Source of the DNA: Oxytricha trifallax
Taxonomy: Eukaryota > Ciliophora > Spirotrichea > Sporadotrichida > Oxytrichidae
NCBI GenBank assembly: GCA_000711775.1
Contig: ARYC01019252.1
Span: 1 to 64,000, forward strand
Direction: 5' to 3'
DNA: 64,000 bases
The notes under the pieces are model-generated. The model was not told the origin of the DNA. It worked only from the letters and a program-made list of their open reading frames with translations, and did no database searches. Made by a program: the position numbers and the translations under genes. This document shows positions 22,778-36,000 of the stretch, piece by piece. Position 1 is the first letter of the stretch; every line of letters begins with the position of its first letter.

Positions 22778-24015
22778 GAAAGATTTGAGTTCATCATTGT
22801 TTAAAAACCAGGCATTTAATTATATAAATTTGTATATAAATTATATAAATATGGCAGGTAAGTAGGGAGTGATGAATTAAATGGTAATACTGGCGATATA
22901 TTTTATAATGATCCGCCTATGCCATACCCAAACTGTGACAATGCTGGAAGCATTCACTTCAATTAATATTTATTATTATACAAGAGGATTATTAAATTAA
23001 TTCTAATCAATATGAGGAATTATTTATACGTAATTTTCAAATTTTTTGCTTTATTTTGCGTAAAACTTATAGAATACAATAAAACTTGAGAGTTACTTAA
23101 ACTTTTTTGTATTTTATAAAATAAGAAAATTATTATTAAATTAAGTGAAAATCAGATTATCTAATTATATCTTAATGCATTTTACATAAAGAATACTTAT
23201 TCATTATAAATAATACATTGATAAAATTTATTGAAAATATGCCAACTTATATATTCATAATATTATGCTAACTTCATTTTTATATTACTGATTATCGATT
23301 TATCTGGGATATTTTAGCTTTGAGATTGCATTTATTAATATTATACAGAAGGGTAAGGCAATTACATGAAATTTCCCTGATTCTCATTAAATAATTTAAT
23401 TTATTTAAATATAAATAATCCAATATATAAATATATTTTTAACTTATTAGTCATTTGAGGTTGGAAAGTAATTTATCTAATTTTAAAGATTTAATTTGGG
23501 GGGTGGAAGTTTCAATCCCCATTATTAAATTTGTATATGCAATAAAAATATTAGAAACAATCACAATTTCAATTACCAAAATCATCTAATAAATAACTTT
23601 AACAATATTTAATTTTCAAGTATTTTTATTCTTTTCTAATTTAATATTAATATAATGCCAAAATGATTGTATTTTATAAATAATTAATGTGATCTTTTAT
23701 TAAAATTTGATAATCTCTAACAAAATAGAAATGATGTTGGATGCTATATTAAAAATAAGTAGATAAAAAAAAAGGTTTTTGAAAAATTTATAAATAATAT
23801 ATATTTTATGTTTGGAGTAGGAAACTTCCCGCTCGAATTTTTATTAAGAAATTTTTAATAGTAAAATTAATATTTAAATTTAAATAAAATTCAAGAAAAT
23901 TTTGCGCAGGAGTATAATTTCTAAAGTTGTGCTGATCTTTATTAGGAATAATCAAGTTATATTACTTCATAAAATTTTAAGCTATAATCAGAGAACTAAA
24001 TTTATAAAAATTGGA

Positions 24016-24442
24016 ATAATATTGTAGAAATACATTCGATTTGGGAAAATAAAATAATGATTAATTAATAATAAATTAAATTCGTTGAAAGTAACTTTGT
24101 CCTACCCAAGTCAAAATGGTATTCGATCGATAGAGATTTCAAAAATAGCTGGACTTTATTTTTGGGGGTTTGTCTCTATCACAACTCTGAAGCGAGTTAA
24201 CACGAATTTAATTTAAGCATTAAATTCAACTAAAAATTACTCAAAATTTAATTCGTGTTAACTCGCTTCATAGTTGCGATAGAGACGTACCCTCAAAAAT
24301 AAAGTCCAGCTAATTTTGAAATCTCTATCGATCGAATACCATTTTGACTTGTGTAGGACAAAGTTAACTTCCACGAATTTAATTTATTATTAATTAATTA
24401 TTAATTTATTTTCCCAAATCGAATGTATTTCTACAATATTAT
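24016..24442. mobile_element. 427-bp palindromic MITE
   Basis: The arms match from ATAATATTGTAGAAATACAT at the left tip inward almost to the centre near 24210-24240. The inner arm contains ACGAATTTAATT and GCGAGTTAACACG in both orientations. It belongs to the same family as the element at 20236-20643. Arm divergence is very low. No target duplication is obvious beyond the palindrome. Confidence 0.8.
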
Positions 24443-24545
24443 GACATTTAGTTTGCTTAATATTATGTCTGATTAATGTGTTAAAGCTATTATTAGAATA
24501 ACTGATTTTATATAATAAAAATATTAATAGTTAATTAAAAGTTTG

Positions 24546-25144
24546 GGGTCTACCTCTAACCCCCCCACCTATTTTTTCAAATGAAAATTTTAAAGTTTAA
24601 TCAACTATCTAGTTAAAAAAACCAAAATACTATCGAATTAATTATTTTATAACTCTCTGGTGTTGTTAAGCTCAAAAATATTTATCATTTACTATAGAAT
24701 AGCACCTTATTATTTCATTTGGTCATAAACAATTTGATTTTTATTAATAAATAAATAAATTATAAAAATTGGATATCAATCACAAATACTTCAAGAGCAT
24801 AATTCATAATGATTATTCAAGGAAAAAATTGTAATTAATGTACAAAAAATTAATAATTCTATCATATTAATACTACAAATATTTTGTATTAAGATCAACA
24901 ATTATTTTCAATTAAAATATATATTTATTATCATTTATTATTTTGTTGATAAGTTAAACTTTGATGACGAAACTAAAATAATTTAATATTATCCTATATT
25001 AAAAATGTGAAAATTTTTTAAGATTAAAAAACTCCAAGAGTTATATAAAGTTATATCCTATAGATTTTTCGTGATTTCTTACCCCAGATTTACTTAGTTT
25101 ACTGATTAAAATTTAAATGTGGAGGGTTAAAGAGATGCCCCTTA
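24546..25144. repeat. Possible degenerate foldback element
   Basis: The left end GGGGTCTACCTCTAACCCCC and the right end, read inverted as GGGGCATCTCTTTAACCCTC, resemble each other over about 25 bp. Both enclose AT-rich DNA without genes. The match is gapped, so this is tentative. Confidence 0.35.
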
Positions 25145-27090
25145 TTAATAAATTAATTCTTAAGTAATTTAAAGATTTTAAGACTGAAGAGAAGGATTTA
25201 GTTACTAGAGTTAAAGTTGCATGGGCAGTAGTGACCCAAGTATTTGCCCCTAATATTGTGCACTATTGATTCTGTTAAACATTAAAATATTATGTATGTT
25301 GATTAATAACTTAATTATTTTATTATATCATAGTTAGTTAGGCATTATATAAAAGTAGATACTAAAATATTTTATTAAAAACAATTTTTGGTTTTTAAAT
25401 TCATTCATTATTTATTGATAGAAACATTTTAAAATTTCATCAGTTTCTAAATTTTTATTTTCAAAACTATAATTATTATTGCTTTTGAGATTAGTTTATT
25501 GTTATAATGTTTTAATATTATTTTGAAGCACAATCTATTTAAATTATTAATCACAGCACCCTCAAATGTAATTTATTAAATCATATTTAAAATACTCAAT
25601 GACTTTAAAATGAATTTATTCATAATCGCATATAAAACTTATAAATATTTATTTTTAAATTAATAATTATATGTTTATTATAAATGAAAATTAATGGCAA
25701 ATATATATATATATATGATTAAAATTTTAATCTTATTTAATTAAATTTAATCTAATTATATATAAAACTTACTAAGAGTTATTATATGTGAAGTATTATG
25801 ATTTTCTTAAGAAGATAGAGAAGTGGAGATATATATCTTCGAAAATATTATTTTATTATTCTACTTTTTCTTATAACAAAAAATGATTTCACTTTATAAG
25901 TCAATATAGTATTGGTATAAGTAATTTCCATATCAAAAATCCAACAGTCTAATAAATTCTTGTATTTATTATGAAAATAAACAAAATAAACAAAAATAAG
26001 TTAAATAGGAAAGTTATAAATTATTAAATATATTAATATTATATAATTGAAGAATATTATGAGGTGGATTAAATGAAGTGGAAATAATTTTGTCTTTTGG
26101 CCAAGAATTGTCTAAAATATTCTTAAAATATAATTGGAATATAAATTTTATTCAAGTTATTCGCTTTTAAATAATATTGTAAAATTATTTGATTAACAAG
26201 TTAAAAAGAATTAGAGAAAAAATTAATAGATATATATAATAAATATAAATATATAAATACTATAAAATCAAATTTATTTTTGTTTATGTGATATAATTTA
26301 TGACAAATTTTACAATAAATTTTCTCAAAACTAATTTTGAACCGATATCAGACCTATTTAACTCATCTTTGTTTAAGAATTAATAAAATTAAAGCTAAAG
26401 ATATATAATGTTATCAGTCACCAATGTGAGATAATCTCAAGAAAATTTGGATAACCCCTCCACTACCACCTATAAAAATATTGTTAAAATAAATGAGTGT
26501 ACAGCATTAAATAATAAAATAAATGAAATGAGAAGGGGTTTTGGGGCAAAAAATATTTAGTAGTTATTTAAATTAAAAAGAAATACCTCAATTTCAAATA
26601 TATCAATAATAAGTTAGGAAGAAACTAATAAATAACTAAAAGAGTAATCACTCATAATTCTATATTTATATGTAATTTGAAAATGAAACTCTCAAAATTT
26701 CGTAATTAAATATTTATAATTAAATTAATTCAAGACTTAAGTTAAATGAATTCAATTTAAATTCGCCAAAACGACTAAAATAACTTATAAAATAGTACTC
26801 TTTGCAAACTCAATATCATAAATTGTATTAGTTTCAATGTAGTTTTGGCTTATACTCTCACTTTTATAATAAGGATTTAATATAAAAATATGATAATATC
26901 AAATGTATTGGGGAGTACGACGCTCAAAACTCTGAATAAATTAAATAAGATAGAAATCTTTAGTACTAATTTAATATTTCTAACAGCGATACTCAAAAGT
27001 ATTAATTGGTTTAATTTAAATTAAAAAAATGAACAATCCAATAACATAATCTATTTTATATAAATAATTGAGGAATAAAACAAGTGGCAC

Positions 27091-27663
27091 ATGTAAGATC
27101 AGTCAATAAATTCATCGCAATCTTACTCCCTAGATAAGGATGAAAATGAAGCCAATTTGGACCCAAATGCTCAAAAGAAGCATTACAGTGTCACGAGTGA
27201 CGACTCTCGCAAGAGGTTTATTGAACTCTGGAACTCAGGCACCATTACAATCAAATAGGTATTTAAAATTTTGTACCCCTAACATTCTATTATAGGCAGC
27301 TCATTTATTATTATTACTTAAGTTCAATTCGTAAATTATATATATATATATAAGCATACCAATCTATTATGATTGAGCTATAATATAAAAGTCGAAGTAA
27401 TGGGAATAGAATTGGACAATTAATTATTAAATAAAAAGAAATTATAAGCAGCCCAAGCGTGTGGTATAAACTACAGCACAGCTAAATCAATTGTGAAGTT
27501 GTCGAAGATAGAAGGCAGAGTTGAGAAGAAAAAGAAGCGAGTGAGCAAGAGAATGCGTAAAGAAAAAGAAGAACTAGAGTTAGCAAGAAATACTAAAAAA
27601 TTAAGAAAATAATTAAAAATATAAAAGAAAATTATTGATGCTCGTTTGATTCAAAATATTTGA
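27091..27663 (+). CDS. Small helix-turn-helix protein
   Basis: 127 residues from MQDQSINSSQSYSLDKDE to a Lys/Arg-rich tail ending at TGA 27661. The core, KRFIELWNSGTITIKQ followed by AAQACGINYSTAKSIVKL, has the spacing of a homeodomain-like HTH as in transposase and resolvase DNA-binding domains. The next stretch is very basic (EKKKKRVSKRMRKEK). It may be a domesticated transposase domain or a DNA-binding regulator; no catalytic part is present. One intron (27259-27295) is followed immediately by an IES (27296-27447) whose removal is required for the frame. Confidence 0.75.
27296..27447 (+). other. 152-bp IES starting at a splice acceptor, pointer GCAGC
   Basis: GCAGC occurs at 27296-27300, directly after the intron acceptor TATAG, and again at 27448-27452. 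Without removal, the exon runs through AT-rich codons to a TGA. The alternative acceptor at 27447-27448 gives a frame that soon hits TGA. Joining at the repeat gives AAQACGINYSTAK, the helix-turn-helix core. Confidence 0.75.
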
Positions 27664-29484
27664 ATTTTGATCTTTTTTTATAATATAAATCAAAAATTCT
27701 AGAATTAATAATATTATTTTATAGATGTCAAGAATTATCACATAATAAAAATAATTATTTAAAAACTTATGATTAAGTCATAATTTGTAATAACCTTTTT
27801 AAACACGATAAATCGAATTGAATTTAAGTAGTTGGTTTTTTATTAAAAAAAACTGTTGTAGTGTATTTTTTCTTTTCTTTTTCATTTTCGTTTTTTATTT
27901 ATATCATATTTTTGATTATAGTTTTTTCAATGATGAAAGTGTATTTATTTTTAGTAAGTCTCTCCTCCATGGTTCTCTCAAAAGACAGAGATTTATTTGA
28001 ATTATATATTTAATATTATTTAAATAGATTGGAGTTACCTAGTTTGGACCGCTTTGGCTCAGATACTCAATTCTTATAATAATTAGGGATACTACCTCCT
28101 AAATAGGACTCAAAAGAGAAACAATTAGTTGAAAAAGCATGCAGTAATAAGTTAGTCGGGCTAACTTCGCAATTTCTAAACTTCTCCTAACAAATACAGT
28201 CGAATTTATAATCATCTCAATTTTTAAAATTAAAGATCAAATGGATTTTAAGATATTCTTATGTACTTTATATGAATTTGTTTAAAAAATCATTAAATAT
28301 TAATTATAAGTTGCTAGGAAGACAAAATAATTCCATAATACTCAACACAGTTTAATAACTCCTTTTTAATAGAAAAAGAAGTTTAGCAATTAAATTTTAT
28401 GAATGTATAACTTAAATTATCATCCAATTTATATTGATATAAGTAGCAATAATATTAAAATGGACTAAGTGCAATCGAGCTAAGAAATCTTTCTCTCCTA
28501 TAATTATAATAATTTTAAGAAATAATCTAAGTAAACTCTCTGACTCATAACTCACTCGGTGGGAAAGTATAGGCAACAAATCCACCAGTAATGAACAATA
28601 AAAAAAAAATAAATAAAAACAATCGGATTCAATGAGAAAAAAATTTCTGAATAGCTAAAATATTTTATTAAATACTAACCGTAATACCACACGCAAAAAT
28701 ATATGTTATTTTTGGGCTTTGGGGTTTTTTCAGGATTTATAATACTAGAAAAATTTAACGATTTTAAAAATTGCTAATGGGGATCAATAATTGTGAATAT
28801 ATATTAAAAACCAGTAAGTGAACCTCAGAGACTAATTTAGGGCAATAACATAAACTTAAAATCAACATTTCTTTTTTATTAGCATTCTTTTGTTTTATCT
28901 AATTAAAAGTATCAGATATTCCTCAATATTTTATAAGTTTATTATTCGAGATTCTAATGTAAAAAACATTAGATGAAAACTTAGGATTAATGCAGAAGGG
29001 GTCTAGCTGCCTCCACTGTTTATATGTTTGATGACATCTTATTACATTTATAAAATCAGCCCACTTTTATCACTCAAATACAATTCATATCAAAATATGC
29101 TTTGATTTTTATCACAATAATTTAATCACATATTTTTATATCGAAATGTAAATTAAAAACGATTCAAAAACAAATTAAATAATAAAAACATAGAAAAACT
29201 TATTTTCATTGAAAATTAATAAATTTTACTAATAAATTAACATAGAGATTTTTAAAATCATATAAACTATGCAATATTAGTTTAGGTATTAAATTTTAGG
29301 AAATTAATTTTTAAAACTAGATTAAATTAAAAGCAAATATTTTTCAATTAGATGTATCTCTATGTTTCACTTATCATTATTTATAAAGTTATCAACTTCT
29401 CTTATTTTGATAATTTGAAACCTATAACATTTTATAAGAAATTTTACAATATATTTTTATATGATTAAAGAAATAAATTATCAT
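27664..29484. other. Spacer with unplaced coding scraps
   Basis: Mostly AT-rich, but with three patches of protein-like composition. Minus 27830-27990 has SFERTMEERLTKNKYTF. Plus 28031-28230 has LPSLDRFGSDTQFLQQLG and then PPKQDSKEKQLVEKACSN. Plus 28530-28660 has DSQLTRWESIGNKSTSNEQ, near an ATG at 28461. They lie on both strands and do not join by simple introns. They may be MDSs of one small scrambled gene. I could not find the pointers. Confidence 0.4.
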
Positions 29485-32240
29485 TCATTAAAAATTTTCA
29501 GATTTTGCGTTTTTCATTAAGTTTAACTCAAAGGCCATAGTTTTTTAGTCTTTCTCAATAGCTCCAAAATAGTCTAAATTTTTCTGTTTAATTTTAGAAT
29601 TTTATTAATGGACTTTTTCCAATAGTTTTTACTGTTCTTGCTCTATATCTAGATCTGAAATGAATTTGCTTTTTTCAAAGTTTGATAGAGAAAGATTTTT
29701 CAATTTTTCTATGCGCTGTTTTTAATGCAAATGTTAACCAGATGTTAGTAGGTTACTTCCAAACTATTGGGAATTAGATCTTATTGCTACATCTTTGTTT
29801 TAATTAAAAAATATTAAATACTTAAGAAATTCAAAGCCATTTAGTGAAATAATCCATATTTATCATCTTATGAGTTGTTGTTGTCAGAAAATAATTATGA
29901 GCTCCCAATAATGTTTGATTAAGTTCTCTTAGTATCATTTTACTTTTAATCAAAACTTCTATTTATTTCAATATTTTCATCACTTTATTCCTCCAATTAT
30001 ATCTCATTAAACTAACTGAGTTTTTACTCTTTTATATTATCTTAAGGAATCTAAAGGGGTTTGAGATTGAGCTTGATATATTCATTTCTCATCTACAATT
30101 TATTATTGCTTTCGTTCTTAACAGTTAATTTCTAACTATTAAAATCAACTTATGAGAAATTTTGTAGGTTAGGATAGTTTGATATGGATGTTTTATTCAT
30201 TTGCTATATATTTCGCATTTTCTAACTGAAATTCTATATCTGCATATTTTCTGAATTTTTCATCAAGTCTTTGTGCTTTGGAGAAACTTATTGAGACATG
30301 CTCATTTTATTCTCGATATTTCTTGGTTTAAAGCGATTCATAATTTTCTCAGAGTCCTCATGAATCAAGCGCTTTTGATGTGGGAGCTCTTTAGGGGTGA
30401 GGACATCGTTTTGATTATTTTCTTGAGCGTTATTTAGCTTCTATCTTAAAAATAATAGTCTTTTTGCCAATAAAAGTTCAGCTGCCTTGCAAGCATTGTC
30501 AGCTTCAATTTCTAAAAGGTCTTATTCTTTGCCTAAAAATCTAATGGATGAATGTGATTTCTGTTCCTTCATGTTCAAAGCAGTATGAGTTTTACTTAAA
30601 GCGGTTCTTTGCTAACTATTGTTATGTTTTTAAGTCTTTCTTTGCTACTAAGCTAAATTTTAAGTCTAAAGCTCGTTTAGTCCTTCTTAATCAAACTCAG
30701 TAATATTTTCATCCTTTGTAAGCTTTCGATTTAAAAATAAACATGTAATTGGTAATGATTCTTTTGCAGCAATTGTTAAGTAATTATGTGCTGATGCATA
30801 GAGAAAATAAACTTGTTAACCACATCTCTAATAAGAATAACATCATTTAATCTTTGAGACTCTTCTATATTCATTCTTTACTCTAAGGAGTACAATTTAG
30901 CTTCCTTCATTTCGTTAGGCCGCACCACATTTCTATTCCAAGACTAAAAGGCATCATGAACTTCAATAAATTAGTTCTTCATTTGATTCAAAGAATCCTC
31001 ATAACTTTTGAAAAAATTCGTGCATATATCTTTAATCTTTGAGATTTTGGCCTTAGTCTTAGTATTTAGTCCTTTCATTCTCTCATTTATACTATCTTTA
31101 TATTCCTCTACTCTACTTGAGTGATTGTCCAATTCTTATCTCATTACTTAAGTCATTTGATCCTTAGTTTAGTCGATTTAATCATAAATGTGATGCTTGG
31201 TAACTTCAACCGTTTGCATCATTGCATCTTTCAAGTCAAAGAGTTTCTTGTCATTTTCTTTCATGAGTTACTCTAATTTTACTTTGTGAGATTCAAGCTT
31301 GTGATCAAGTTTTTCGTTCACGGTATTTATACGATAGTAGGTTTTCTCAAATTTACTATTACACAAATCTTGGAAACCTTTGTTGTCCTCTAGCTCTCTC
31401 AGTATAATCTTTTGCTTATCCCTTAGCATAGTAATTGAATCATGATTAATTTAAAAATATTAAAAAATGATCCTATTCCAGAACTTTATAGTAATCTTTA
31501 ATATGGGAACCTATTTCATTCTTTGAACTGTCAATCTAAGTTTATAATTAAGTGTTAACTTCATGTTGATCTTTCACTGTTTATTTGAATTCATTTATCT
31601 AACCTCCTATTTCACTTCTGATTTTTATGAAAAACTCTTGATGATCCCAAAAAGCCTCTCTAAACTTAGACACATGTAGCAAGGCATAGAACATTTCCCT
31701 AATTTGAACTATAGAAAATGTTCTGGGTTCTACCATTTCATGCATGTCGTGCATTTATTACTGCTCACTTATGGTATACCTCCTAGATTCAAAATCTACT
31801 CTACCCCTTTCCTTTTCATCTTTGACAAATGTCCCTAGCAATCCTTGCTTTGCCCTTATAATGTTATCAAATTTGTCTTTCTATATTTTTTCCCGAAGCT
31901 GCTCTAATGACTTCTTAAGGTCGTCAATTTGATCTTAAACAGTTTATACACTGTTTTCTCGATCTGCTCTCTCCTAATATACCAAAGTTTCAACTTCCTC
32001 TATGTCCTTGGTTAATGAATCTCTAAGTTCTTAAGTAGACTCTTCTTCGCATTTTGACTTATAGTGTGTTGTTATTGACTGCAGATGCTTTGATAAGTGT
32101 ATGCAGTAGCGAGGAATGATCCAAGGTATGTTGTCCCACTCTGTTTTGTCATATTCTACTTCTTCATAATGCAGAGGGTCTTTTATTATTTCTTAAAGAT
32201 AGGTATTTATTATCTGAGTTTAACTGTCAGGTCTGTGCAT
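29485..32240 (-). CDS. Large coiled-coil protein with one 25-bp IES
   Basis: It starts MHRPDSQTQIINTYLQEIIK at 32240 and ends at TGA 29485-29487, roughly 900 residues. The N-terminal region includes EWDNIPWIIPRYCIHLSKHL. Long coiled coils follow (EELRDSLTKDIEEVE-like, then HEVNTQLQTQIDSSKNEIG), and the last third is Asn/Gln/Lys-rich. The charge pattern suggests a cytoskeletal or axonemal protein; no family motif seen. The frame is held by removal of a 25-bp AT insert (31442-31466, pointer ATGAT). A second shift at 30723-30742 fits a 20-bp GT-AG interval. Confidence 0.75.
30723..30742 (-). other. 20-bp GT-AG interval, possible mini-intron
   Basis: On the coding strand the interval begins GTTT and ends AAAG. 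Its removal restores the frame from HYQLH to LTKDENITEFDQ. Twenty bases is well below the other introns in the window (30-105 bp). A tiny IES or a sequence error are alternatives. Confidence 0.4.
31442..31466 (-). other. 25-bp IES, pointer ATGAT
   Basis: ATGAT lies at 31442-31446 and 31467-31471, with only A and T between the copies. On the coding strand the join gives QDHDSITMLRDKQK, with the codon phase matching on both sides. Without it, the frame leaves the coding register. No GT-AG ends are present. This is the shortest IES I can support here. Confidence 0.7.
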
Positions 32241-33000
32241 TTATGTTGGTTGATTAATTTAATTTGTAAATTTTTTATCTCAAAAATATTATTAATCAAA
32301 ATATTAAATTTAAAGAATATTTTAACCAGAAAATTTGAAATTAGTAACAATAAATATTTATAGTAAATACCATCCTAAAAAGCCCTTTGATAAAATTTAG
32401 TTACTAATAATTCCGAGTTTGCTTAAAACACTTTATTTTGGGAGGATGGGGAAATTTCATATAGTTATAAATTTATTAGATAGTAAAGTTACAATTAGCC
32501 AAGAGTGCTCGAAATTTGTGTTTGTTGTTGTTTTGCTTTAAATCTTGACATTTTTTGTCATATTGGTAAATTATTGACAAAATGAATGATAGTGTCAGAG
32601 TTTATCCCGATACATTATCATTAATTTTGATAGTTATAAATAGGTGCATAAAATATAGTAGAAGATAGTTTTAGCCAAGAGAAAAACTATGATAAGATCT
32701 AAAAGCTTTCAAGTAATTAAGCCAAATATAAAAAAGAATCTTTTAGATTTTGATGAAAGGCTTACTTGAGGAGTTTGGTTACCATCTAATGCTACTAATT
32801 TAATACACTTTTTTCATAATAGGATATTGCGAACTCATTAGTTTATGTGAATTATAGACAAAGCATAGCTTTTTTTTCAAGAAGAAGTAATGACACCAAT
32901 CAGAAATTCTAAATGTATATTTTTTCTTCTTTTTTAGAGATAAACGCAAATCCTAAAATAGGAAAAAACCTAATTAAATAAGTTTATTAAGTCTTTAATA
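32241..33000. other. Intergenic spacer
   Basis: AT-rich DNA between two minus-strand genes. I see no coding frame, inverted repeat or RNA gene. Confidence 0.5.
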
Positions 33001-36000
33001 TCAATTTAAATCTTATTCAAATTTGAATATTAGGATAAGGCAAAGCAAAATTAGGAAAATAATTACGTATAGTTTATATTTTTGTTTTGATATAACTTCC
33101 TCATTTTTATAATAATGCTATGAATTTTTATTGATTTGGTTTAATCTATAAATAGGAACATATAAAAATTATTTAATTAAAAAATGTAGCTAACTAATCC
33201 CTCCACGACTTTCTTGTCTTTATTGCATAAGTTACTCTATATTTAATTTATTTGATTCAGTAAGGCAGTCGCTCTCTTGGCCTCTGATCATTGAACTCTG
33301 AGAGACCCTATCTCCCATTTAATCATGTTCATGTTAGTCTTAACTATGATCTTTCAACTCTTCTTAATCATCGATACTTGTTGCATCAGGCAATTTTTAT
33401 TGACTACGCACAGGCTGTTTCTTGTTAGTGCCTGCTCCCTAATTCATTTAAAGTCCTTTCTTAATAGCAGCTTATTAAGTGTTTGCGAATCTTTCAATCA
33501 TCATTAGATCCTGGCTATCATCAATCTAATTAATTTAAGAAGTATCTTATCTGTGTGGGTATGCCTCGTCATCGTCCGCATCTACAATATCCTCAAGAGA
33601 CTCTTCTCTGACTCGGTCGTCAGAATTTTGTTGTTATTTTTAATCTCGAAGACGCTAAAGCAAATGATGATGAGCTTATTAGTAGATATTGTAGTTCTTT
33701 TGAGCCACCTTTTATTACATGCCTTTCTCTTTGTAATTTATAATGTTCCTTTGCTGAATCTGAGCTGGAAGATTAGCACCTGATGACGATAGATTTAGTT
33801 AGTGTAATTATGCCGAAGAAGAAGACGCACGAATCATTTCCTTCTTTATTCTTTCGCTTTCAGCTTCATGCATTGATTGCGTGATTGAGAAATTTTCGCT
33901 AGAATTTTTATTAGTAAGAGACATATTAAACTGATCTCTGTTCAAGGTATTTCCAAATATCATGTAGTTTCGATTCTAATGAATTGGAGGTAGTTTATTA
34001 TCATCGATTACTTGATTCATAGATTGATGGATAGATAAGTTGTCAACTTTTAATCCAAGATTTCTTGTGCTATGCACCTTACTTTTCATAGATTTTCTGC
34101 TTAAATCTTCGTAGTTTACAATTTGAGGTTGGAATTTTGCATTAAACTTTCCTGATCCTGAAATATCTGCGAATACATTAGAGCTTCCTCCATCTCCTGC
34201 ATGCTACGAACTTTAAGCTTACTATTAATCTTAATGTTGTTGACTTACAATGCTATCATTTTAAATATCCTCCATCATAATTTTTTCTTCTTCTAAAGCT
34301 GGCCTAGTATTATTCAGATTCTACTATTATTGTTCATTCTATAATATTTCAAGCTTTTTCTCTTCCTCTTCTTACTATAATCTCTCAAGATTTTCCATTG
34401 CTTACTGCCTTACTTACTGTAATGCAACTCTCCCACTCTCTCTTTTTGGAGCAGGACTTTAAAGAGATTTATATTGTTCCTTTAATTCATCTATCCAATC
34501 TGAGTTTAGTTTTACTTTAAAACTTTCACTTATTATTGTTTCAATTGGCGGCAGGAGATGTGGATTTTATTGATTTTCGTCCTTGAAACTTTTGAAGTAA
34601 TCATTAACACCCGAAATATCCAGTTAGAGCAAATCTTGCTAAATTAGCTTAAGTATAGCAATACTCACTTAAAAAACGTATCTCGTTCCATAGATCAAAA
34701 TATTATCCCATATCCTGATGCAAAGACCAAGTGGAAAACTGTAGAGAAAGAGAGATTAGAACCATTTTTATATCCATAAAAGATTTGGAATGGATATCTC
34801 TGAAAAATGATGGTGTAAAGTTGGGAGTTCATGCTGGAAAATCTGATCAAAAATGTAAAAGTATTACTACAAAAGCGGAAATTCTTTTTTAAAAAATCCT
34901 CGTATGCCTTCTATTTTGTAATAGCATAGTTAGAATTTGAAAAAAGTAATATTAATTTAATAATCTCTATAGCTATGGTTCAAACATTACTCATAAAATA
35001 AACAAGTTGCCGAATATTTTATTCATCTATATTTTACTTCTATTTTTGGACTATCCTAACGTAATTTTGAAGTATTAGTGAGTGATGAAAAAAACCAAAA
35101 TGCTTCTTTCTCATTGCCACCATTTACAAGCATTATGAACCTACATAGAAGTTCATGCTTTGACAGTATCCAACTTTATCATTATATATAGAAAACGACT
35201 GCAGAACATTCATGAGACCTTTTTATCCTATATTTCCATATTTATCCTTATCAAAAAAAGGAAGTAATGGAAATGTGCGATCAAGATCTATAAATAAATA
35301 CTTAACTGTTATCATAAATCTAAAATAAAATTGCTTTCATTCAATGCATTTTAATAATTTTAAAAATCTTTCATAATGTCATGCAACCATATACTTTTAC
35401 TGCCTTTAGTAAGCAACTCTTCATATAACCCTTTGGTTGGTTTTAATCTTCTCAAACTTACTTCTCGCCATGCTAGCCACCTGTATTATGGAGGTGGACC
35501 CTTACTCAGCCGACTAAGAAATAAGTCAGGATAAGTTTCATAAAAATTATTCAGCCCGATCTTCGCATATTTTGAAAACTCAATAGTGTGATATGGCGAT
35601 TTATTCCTCTTAGTAATTGCTTTATTTATGAGGTCGTCATCTAAACCATAAGTTATCATCTTAAACCATTTATCCATCCTGCTTTGTTTTATCGCGTTTC
35701 GTTACAAACTCTGCGGCAAAGCTTTAATCAATTCATCATTTAAAAAGATTTTTAATACTTATTTTCGTTTGCATGAGAATTAAATAAGATACAGTTTTGT
35801 TAAAACTACTTAAATACATAATTGAAACACTGTAAACCCTTTTTTATAATTCACTTATTTAATTTCTAAAATTCATCAACCTAAAAATAGGCTCCTATTC
35901 GAGCTTCTTCAGCATCAGGTGGGTTAACCAGTCGAATATCGGGCTCTATATTATCCTCATCAAAAGACAAATCTTTCTTTGTTGGACGTTTTATTATTGT

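Larger units (their letters stand above)
20034..27090. other. Seven-kb gene-poor, germline-limited block
   Basis: Extremely AT-rich DNA with no convincing gene on either strand. It holds three large palindromic elements (20236-20643, 22138-22771, 24016-24442), a possible fourth (24546-25144), one copy of a dispersed 65-bp motif (21127) and a GGGGTTTTGGGG string at 26537. One short minus-strand frame near 20980-21095 (MNIGKKKKKN) may be coding but is too short to support. Confidence 0.6.

Noticed and set aside
22644-22865. 73-codon frame in the right arm of the palindrome
   Set aside because: It follows the inverted arm and spacer, and has no domain and no coding composition.
30730-30757. TTACA repeat 27 bp apart as an IES pointer
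   Set aside because: Removal of 27 bp does not change the frame, but a frame change is required at this spot.
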